From positions 25,927,758 through 25,991,757 of the forward strand of contig JBBMNZ010000001.1 of NCBI GenBank assembly GCA_037954325.1: a stretch of DNA of 64,000 nucleotides. The letters are read 5' to 3'. Positions 58,871-64,000 of this stretch are shown piece by piece. Below the pieces are notes generated by a model. That model worked only from the letters and a program-made list of their open reading frames with translations. It did not search any database and was not told where the DNA came from. This DNA comes from Fistularia commersonii. Taxonomy: Eukaryota; Chordata; Actinopteri; Syngnathiformes; Fistulariidae. The first letter of the stretch is position 1. Each line of letters starts with the position of its first letter. Position numbers and translations under genes: made by a program.

Positions 58871-60238
58871 ATCTAAACGGTTTTCAGAGGGATCAATAAA
58901 GCTGTGTGGCATTTCAGATTCAGACATCCAGAAATAAGCAGAATCGATCCTATCCGGTTTATCCTGGAGATGCATAGCGACCCTCAGATGTCGGGACATA
59001 CGTTTATATCGAGAGACGGGCGTCTGATATTATATTTTACCACGGTAAGGAATTAATAACGGGGCAAAGAGTCTGAAACCGTTGTTTGGTTTGGGCGTTG
59101 CACCTGAGGTGGCTCTCAGCAGGCCGGCAGGCTGCATGTCCGGGGGCTGTTGCTGAAGGAAGCGGAGGAACAAGACAACCTAGCAAGTTCCGGTTCTCTG
59201 AAAAAAAAAGCAACAAGGAGGTCTCCACGGGTCGGCTGCGATGGGTCAGCACCCGCCATTGTATGGAGGGAAGGGAGCTCCTGTTCCGGCTCCTTTTTGC
59301 AATCCGAGAGAACATAAACACACACGGAAGGAAGGCTCCAGAGGAGCAGGAGCAGCGGGGATGCGGAGTGGTTGTTTTAGAAATCATACATGGCAAAGAG
59401 CTGGATTTATCAAGGTGTATCTTCTGTATTTGGGTTATCACCGAATGATTGTGCAACCGCGCTGTTTGCCTCGGGCTTACCAGGAATGTCATCGGCGGTT
59501 CAGAGACCCGCCGGCCTCGTACCCTCGGGAGCGTCGATAGGGTCGCAACCTCGGCGAGTCACGCTTTTTTTTTTTTTTTTTCCCTCTCCACACATTCTTG
59601 GAAAACGTTACAGTGACAGTTCCGCGCTGATCGATATTTATGCCGAAACCGCCAGCGTGGCATCTTTGCGTAACAAAACCTGAGAGTTTTATCAAACTCG
59701 GGTCAGTTCCCTTGACTGCCGTCTACGAACCAATCAGGATCCACCGCGGCAAAACTCCCTCCGGTCCGATGCCGCTCGCGTCCGATTTAATCCACGCGGC
59801 GCGTTTGCGTCCGCATCGATCCATTTGTCCCCTCGAACGATGTTAAAACCTGCTGAAGGGTTACGCCGGAAACTCATTTCAAGGGTTTGATGATGGAATC
59901 TGATGTTTCCGAAAGCGAGTCTAATCTGAGTCATGAAAATGAAATTAGTCGAAGAGAAGGTGACGGGATTGGACACGGATTCATGTGCGCTTGACATTAG
60001 TTTGAGAAGCTGTCAAGGGGGACTCGAATCAATGAATCTGAGTTATATTTTGACAAACAATTCAGATGGCTTATATCAAATGGGACTACTTTTTAGTCTT
60101 TTTACCTTTCTATCGTGGTAGGATTTATTTTTTTGTTGGAAGGGGGTGGATGTTGCCATTTGAGGAGGCAGCTTGGGCTTTTACACCATTTTCTGATGTT
60201 GAAAGACCCAATAACCAACTCACTGATTAGTCATAGGC
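58871..60238. other. Non-coding stretch, no gene recognised
   Basis: Long frames lie on both strands at 59,037-59,492 (151 codons minus, 120 codons plus), which cancels the coding argument for each. A T run is at 59,564-59,581. No domain or repeat recognised. Confidence 0.4.
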
Positions 60239-61415
60239 TTTATTTGAGACTAAATTTTCCATAAAAACCTTTGAACAAGACTCAGACATTTTAGCTTTTC
60301 CAAAAATATGGGGTTTATTGACTTTAACTGCAATCAATACTTACAAAAAGTGGGAAAACAAGGTTTTCATATAAACTCAGGAGAAAAAAAAAAAAAAAAA
60401 AAATCACTGTAGTGAAAAACATGGCTGAAAAAATACATTCAACAGTTTTTTTTTTCTTGTTTTTTTTTTTCCTTTACTTTCTTTGTGTCAGAATCTGCTC
60501 ACCTCTGCCAACACGTGAAGGCAACACAGAACAAGTGAAAACAAATTGTCCTCCATTTATCAAATATAAAAGGCAAAAAAAAAAAAAAAAAAAAAAAAAG
60601 CCTTTAGCTACCTGGAATGTATTCAGCGAGGCACTTCCAATGGTCAAAGAATTGGGGGTGGGAAGAAGTTTCGGGGCAATCTAGTGCATCGAGCATCCAA
60701 TCGAGTTAAAACAAAATTCCTCAAGCTATTTGGTCACAGCTACTTCTTGTAATAGCAGGTTGGGTGTTAAGAACCTGACCAACAGAGGACATTTCAAAAG
60801 AACCAGTCTCCTTAACCAGTGATGTGAGGATTGTAAAGCACCCCTGTACTTCAACCATCAACCCAAGTACTGTGAAAATACTTCTCTTTATAGGTCGGGA
60901 CAAAAGTCAATTAAAGTAATAACAGTCTGCTACTGTTACTGTCACGGGAATGTGTCAGGAATGAACACGAGCAAAACTACTTTTGTGATGGAGTTGCAGT
61001 CCAATAAGAGGGAGTAAGAAAACACGTAAAATAAATAATCAAAACGCAAAACGTCTTTTTTTTTTTCTTTTTGCTTTAAATTAAGTTTCATTTTGACAAA
61101 GTGTAGTTGCAGAACAAAAAGTCATTGAAGTACAATATATTAAACTGTGAAAAAAGGAAAACTGACAAAAATGTCTTCACAATCTTTAGATTAATATGGA
61201 AGATCATAATTTAACATAAAAGAAAATATATTCTATTGTTCATTATCCAGATAAATACAAAAAACAAAATTAACAAAAAAAATGCATATGATCACCAATA
61301 AATATGTTCTGATAAGTTAAATAAGCAGTGACAAGCAAAACCTTCTGTCTGGAAAGTTTTCAAAAACAATAACCGTAATAATAACATTAATAAAAAATAA
61401 TTATCAAGTAAAGAA

Positions 61416-61453
<38 letters not shown>

Positions 61454-62612
61454 GGATGTAATGAGTACAGACTGCTCCTCGGAGCAAAGTGGGGTGGAGG
61501 GCGGGGGGGCGGGGGGGGGTAAAGTAGAATAGCTTGGAGATCCGATCTCGTCAAGTCCCAGGATGTATAACACGGGAATGCTGGAATTCCCCGGATCGGT
61601 GGGTGGGTGGGTGGGTGGAGGGCGAAGGGGGCGGGGAGGGCTGAGAGGCGAATACGTCTTGCAGGTTTAAATGATCAGTTCGATAAGAATTCCTTCCCAA
61701 AGAGAGAGAAAAAAAAAAAAAAAAAAAAAAAAAAAGAAACCAGTGACCAGCAACAGGAGGAGAAAACCTCAAGGGAGAGAAATAAGGGGCGGGAGGCGGG
61801 ACAAACCAACTTCCAGTTCAAAGTCCTTCCTGCAGACTCACCCGGTCCACAATTACATAAGACGGGGCTTGAGGAGAACCGTAACGGGGGTGAAGGAGGA
61901 GGGCAAATGAGAAAGAACCAACAAATAAACAAACAAAAAAAAAACAAAAACAAAACAGTAGTCCATTCACCCTAAACATGCAGAAACCGCCCCAGGCACT
62001 TTTTTTTTTTTTTTTTTTTAATCTTTTTAAAAACTATTCATATCATTTCAGGGTCTGTATTTTTGATTCCTCTCTCTCTCTCTCTCTTTCTCTCTCAGCT
62101 CATTCCATAAAAAGCGGTGGATCTACAGTAAGTGAGCACCCTCTAGCTAGCTCTGGGGAAGTGGTATGGGGGGGGGGGGGCGGGGGGGTTAGGTGGTGGG
62201 GAGGGGGGCTAGTGCAATGCACTCCCCTTTCCAAGGCCACTTGTGTTGCTACACATTCAAGAAGAATTGAAAAGGAAAAAAAAAACAAAATAATAATAAG
62301 ACAAGCGGCACCTGGTGAAACAGTCAAATCTTCATGATTTGTGTTCAATTTCCACTCCTTTTTTTTTGGCACTATGACACAAGGCAGGGTGGGTGTTTAG
62401 AGCTCGCTGTGCAGATTTACGGGGGCGGCACGGGGAATGGGGATCTTTAAACTGATAGTTCCCTTAATTGACTACGTCCTTAAAAATGCTTATTAGAAGG
62501 AACTGATGTGGCGTCTCGTGGGAGGGGAAGCTGGGGTGGGGGGGCAGAGGTAGAGGGGAGTGCCGTGGTCTCTGTGTCATCCAACTAAGAGTCACTGGTG
62601 AGCGTGCGCGGG
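60239..62612 (-). other. zfp36l1: Probable 3'UTR of zfp36l1
   Basis: The region follows the zfp36l1 stop codon on the minus strand. It is AT-rich, has no coding frame on that strand, and holds several A/T runs. AATAAA signals on the minus strand at 60,314-60,319 and 60,239-60,244 give two possible ends, for a 3'UTR of about 2.3-2.4 kb; mammalian ZFP36L1 also has a long 3'UTR. AU-rich elements are listed separately. The end point is inferred, not shown. Confidence 0.6.
61030..61304 (-). promoter_or_regulatory. zfp36l1: AU-rich elements in the zfp36l1 3'UTR
   Basis: On the minus strand the nonamer TTATTTATT lies at 61,030-61,038, the optimal site for ZFP36-family zinc fingers. TATTTAT heptamers lie at 61,251-61,257 and 61,298-61,304. 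ZFP36 (TTP) is known to destabilise its own mRNA through such sites, so feedback on zfp36l1 is a reasonable inference. Confidence 0.6.
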
Positions 62613-63698
62613 CTAGTCGTCGGAGATGGAGAGGCGGCTGAAGATGGGAAGGCGGCGGGTGGTGTCCAGCGTGGGGGACTCGGAGCCGCTCATGCTGCTC
62701 CCGGAGCTGCTCTGGTAACCCTCTTGGTCTGACAGAGAGTCCGGCGGGCTGGATGGAGACTCGAACAACTGGGGGGACTCCAACATGGGTCTAAAATAGT
62801 AGGGCGTGCTTGTCGGGGAGGGGGGCCCGGGGGCGCCGGGCTCTATGGGGCCGGCCCCGAGGCCGGGCCCGAACAGGCTGGCCAGCTCCTGGTTGGAGTA
62901 GGGGAAGGGGTTACTGCCGGGCCAGTCGGGGATCTCGTCGGGGAGGAACATGGGTGGAGGCGTGACGGAGGTGGGGCTGTCTCTCAGCCCCGCCGAGCTG
63001 GAGAAGCCCGCGAAGCTGTAGCTGTGCTGCAGCCGGGGCCTCTCCATCTTGTTGGAAGGGTTCAGGGGGGAGGACTGCTGGGGGGGCCCGCGCCGCTCCT
63101 CCGCGTTGTGGATGAAATGGCAGCGGGGCCCGTACGGGCAAAAGCCGATGGTGTGAAAGGTGCGGCACAGCTCAGTTTTGTATTTGGGGTGGCGACTCAG
63201 GCTGCGCAGTTCACGAATCCCATGAGCGAACTGGCACTTGTCTCCGTACTTGCAGGAGCCGTTCTCCTCGAAGGGCCTGCACAGCTCCGTCTTGTAGCGG
63301 CTGGAGTTGACTTGGCTGCTGCTGCTGCTGCTGCTGTTGCTGCTACTGCCGGAGGGACTGGCGGGGCCCAGGCACTTGCTGAGGAGCCTTTCGCCCGTCT
63401 CAGAGAAGGAGCGGTCTCGCAGGCGGTTTTCCTTGTTGTTGCTGGCATTGCTAACCCCTGAGATGAGCGAGGAATGGTCTGCTGCCTTCAGGCTGTTCAG
63501 AAACTGGTTCTGGCTGAACTTTGTGCTGCTGACTGAGTGCCGCCGCTGGTACACGCCTCCCACCGAGGGAGATCCCACCGCCTTCCTGTCCAGCAGGGCT
63601 CCGGTGGGGCTGGAGATGGGTACATTGGTACCAGTGCAAGGCACGGACAAGGGGTGAGGGGCGCCCAGGTTGTTGTTATAGCTGAGCAGTTTGTTGTT
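62613..63698 (-). CDS. zfp36l1: zfp36l1, last coding exon (CCCH zinc-finger mRNA-decay protein)
   Basis: ZFP36L1 binds AU-rich elements in 3'UTRs and recruits the CCR4-NOT deadenylase, so target mRNAs decay; it acts mainly in the cytoplasm. The exon encodes 361 residues. Both zinc fingers are complete: C140-X8-C149-X5-C155-X3-H159 and C178-X8-C187-X5-C193-X3-H197, each led by a (R/K)YKTEL motif, 18 residues apart. RRHSVS (near 52-57) and DRSFSE (95-100) match the phosphorylation/14-3-3 sites of the mammalian protein, and the end RRLPIFSRLSISDD matches its CNOT1-binding tail. A Ser run (about 118-128) comes from an AGC repeat. The finger linker has R162 in GIREL where mammals have His. The reading frame continues upstream of 63,698, but CTCTGCAG at 63,706-63,699 is a clear acceptor after a CT-rich tract, and the upstream residues are repeat-derived. 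Sequence outside the fingers (LLDRKAVGSPSVGG, FSQNQFLNSLK) favours L1 over L2. Which fish paralogue (a or b) is undecided. Confidence 0.96.
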   Translation of the reverse strand, partial: NNKLLSYNNNLGAPHPLSVPCTGTNVPISSPTGALLDRKAVGSPSVGGVYQRRHSVSSTKFSQNQFLNSLKAADHSSLISGVSNASNNKENRLRDRSFSETGERLLSKCLGPASPSGSSSNSSSSSSSQVNSSRYKTELCRPFEENGSCKYGDKCQFAHGIRELRSLSRHPKYKTELCRTFHTIGFCPYGPRCHFIHNAEERRGPPQQSSPLNPSNKMERPRLQHSYSFAGFSSSAGLRDSPTSVTPPPMFLPDEIPDWPGSNPFPYSNQELASLFGPGLGAGPIEPGAPGPPSPTSTPYYFRPMLESPQLFESPSSPPDSLSDQEGYQSSSGSSMSGSESPTLDTTRRLPIFSRLSISDD

Positions 63699-64000
63699 CT
63701 GCAGAGACACACAATCACACACAGAGAGAGAGAGAGAGAGAAAAAGGCACACGATTAGAACGGCAGCAAGAGGAGGGGGTGATGCAAAAAAGATCTGGTG
63801 GGCTGCAGAGGGAAAAGATCCACAGCCTCCTCTTGCATGACAGTGTTCTTTTTGGCTCTGACAACATAAGCGGATACAGGCCTATAGAACAGCAGCTGGT
63901 TTGGCAAGTTGCCCCGGACAGGAATGTGTGCCTGCTTAGTAAATAGAGCAGGAGCACATAAGAGGGCAGTGGGTTGCTAGTGGCTACAAAGAGGCTGCAT
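63699..64000 (-). other. zfp36l1: 3' part of zfp36l1 intron 1
   Basis: Starts with the splice acceptor and a pyrimidine tract made of (CT)n (plus strand GA run 63,724-63,740). Exon 1, which in the family encodes about 18-20 residues, was not found before the window ends. Confidence 0.75.

Noticed and set aside
59037..59492. Frames of 151 (minus) and 120 (plus) codons
   Set aside because: They overlap on opposite strands and neither shows a domain or splice sites.
63699..63752. Extension of the zfp36l1 frame upstream of the exon
   Set aside because: Encoded by a CT/GT-rich splice tract; a clean acceptor CTCTGCAG precedes the family-conserved exon start.

Overview
The window is vertebrate nuclear DNA, almost certainly from a teleost fish. 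The reasons are long (CA)n/(GT)n, (TATC)n and (TATG)n runs, and a dense mix of small, diverged transposon copies of types common in fish: 3' tails of L2-clade LINEs with a GGATA stem-loop, an RTE-type LINE, a tRNA-derived SINE, pogo/Tc1-type MITEs and a piggyBac element. The one recognisable host gene is also closest to fish versions of its family. Nothing bacterial or organellar was seen. The exact species cannot be told.

Layout. Positions 1-39 kb are gene-poor. They hold MITEs, LINE tails, two tandem-repeat arrays (the second lies further right, at 56.2 kb), a long hairpin (23.3 kb), a compound microsatellite (26.3-27.0 kb), two pogo-derived relics (11.0-11.3 and 29.9-30.8 kb; the first is nested in another repeat) and three short stretches with good splice-site context that might be isolated exons (20.93, 27.4 and 32.9 kb). 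At 39,084-41,694 lies a structurally complete piggyBac transposon: TTAA on both sides, matching CCCTC...GAGGG ends, shared subterminal GGGTCA(W3)TGACCC palindromes, and an uninterrupted 581-codon transposase with all catalytic Asp residues and a complete C-terminal Cys/His domain. An L2-type LINE tail has landed in its 3' untranslated region. From 46.2 to 48.9 kb is a dead RTE-type LINE on the minus strand. At 56.17-56.83 kb is a 131-bp tandem array.

The right end carries the last coding exon of zfp36l1 (62,613-63,698, minus strand), encoding both CCCH zinc fingers and the conserved C-terminus, followed by a probable long AU-rich 3'UTR running down to about 60.24 kb. That 3'UTR contains the nonamer UUAUUUAUU that ZFP36-family proteins bind, so self-regulation is plausible. 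Exon 1 lies beyond position 64,000.

How parts relate. Host coding content is essentially one gene end. The rest reads as its downstream intergenic region or the intron of an unseen neighbour, with several layers of transposon insertion whose nesting gives relative ages. The most notable item is the apparently intact piggyBac copy. The arrays, hairpin and possible exons are second-line leads.
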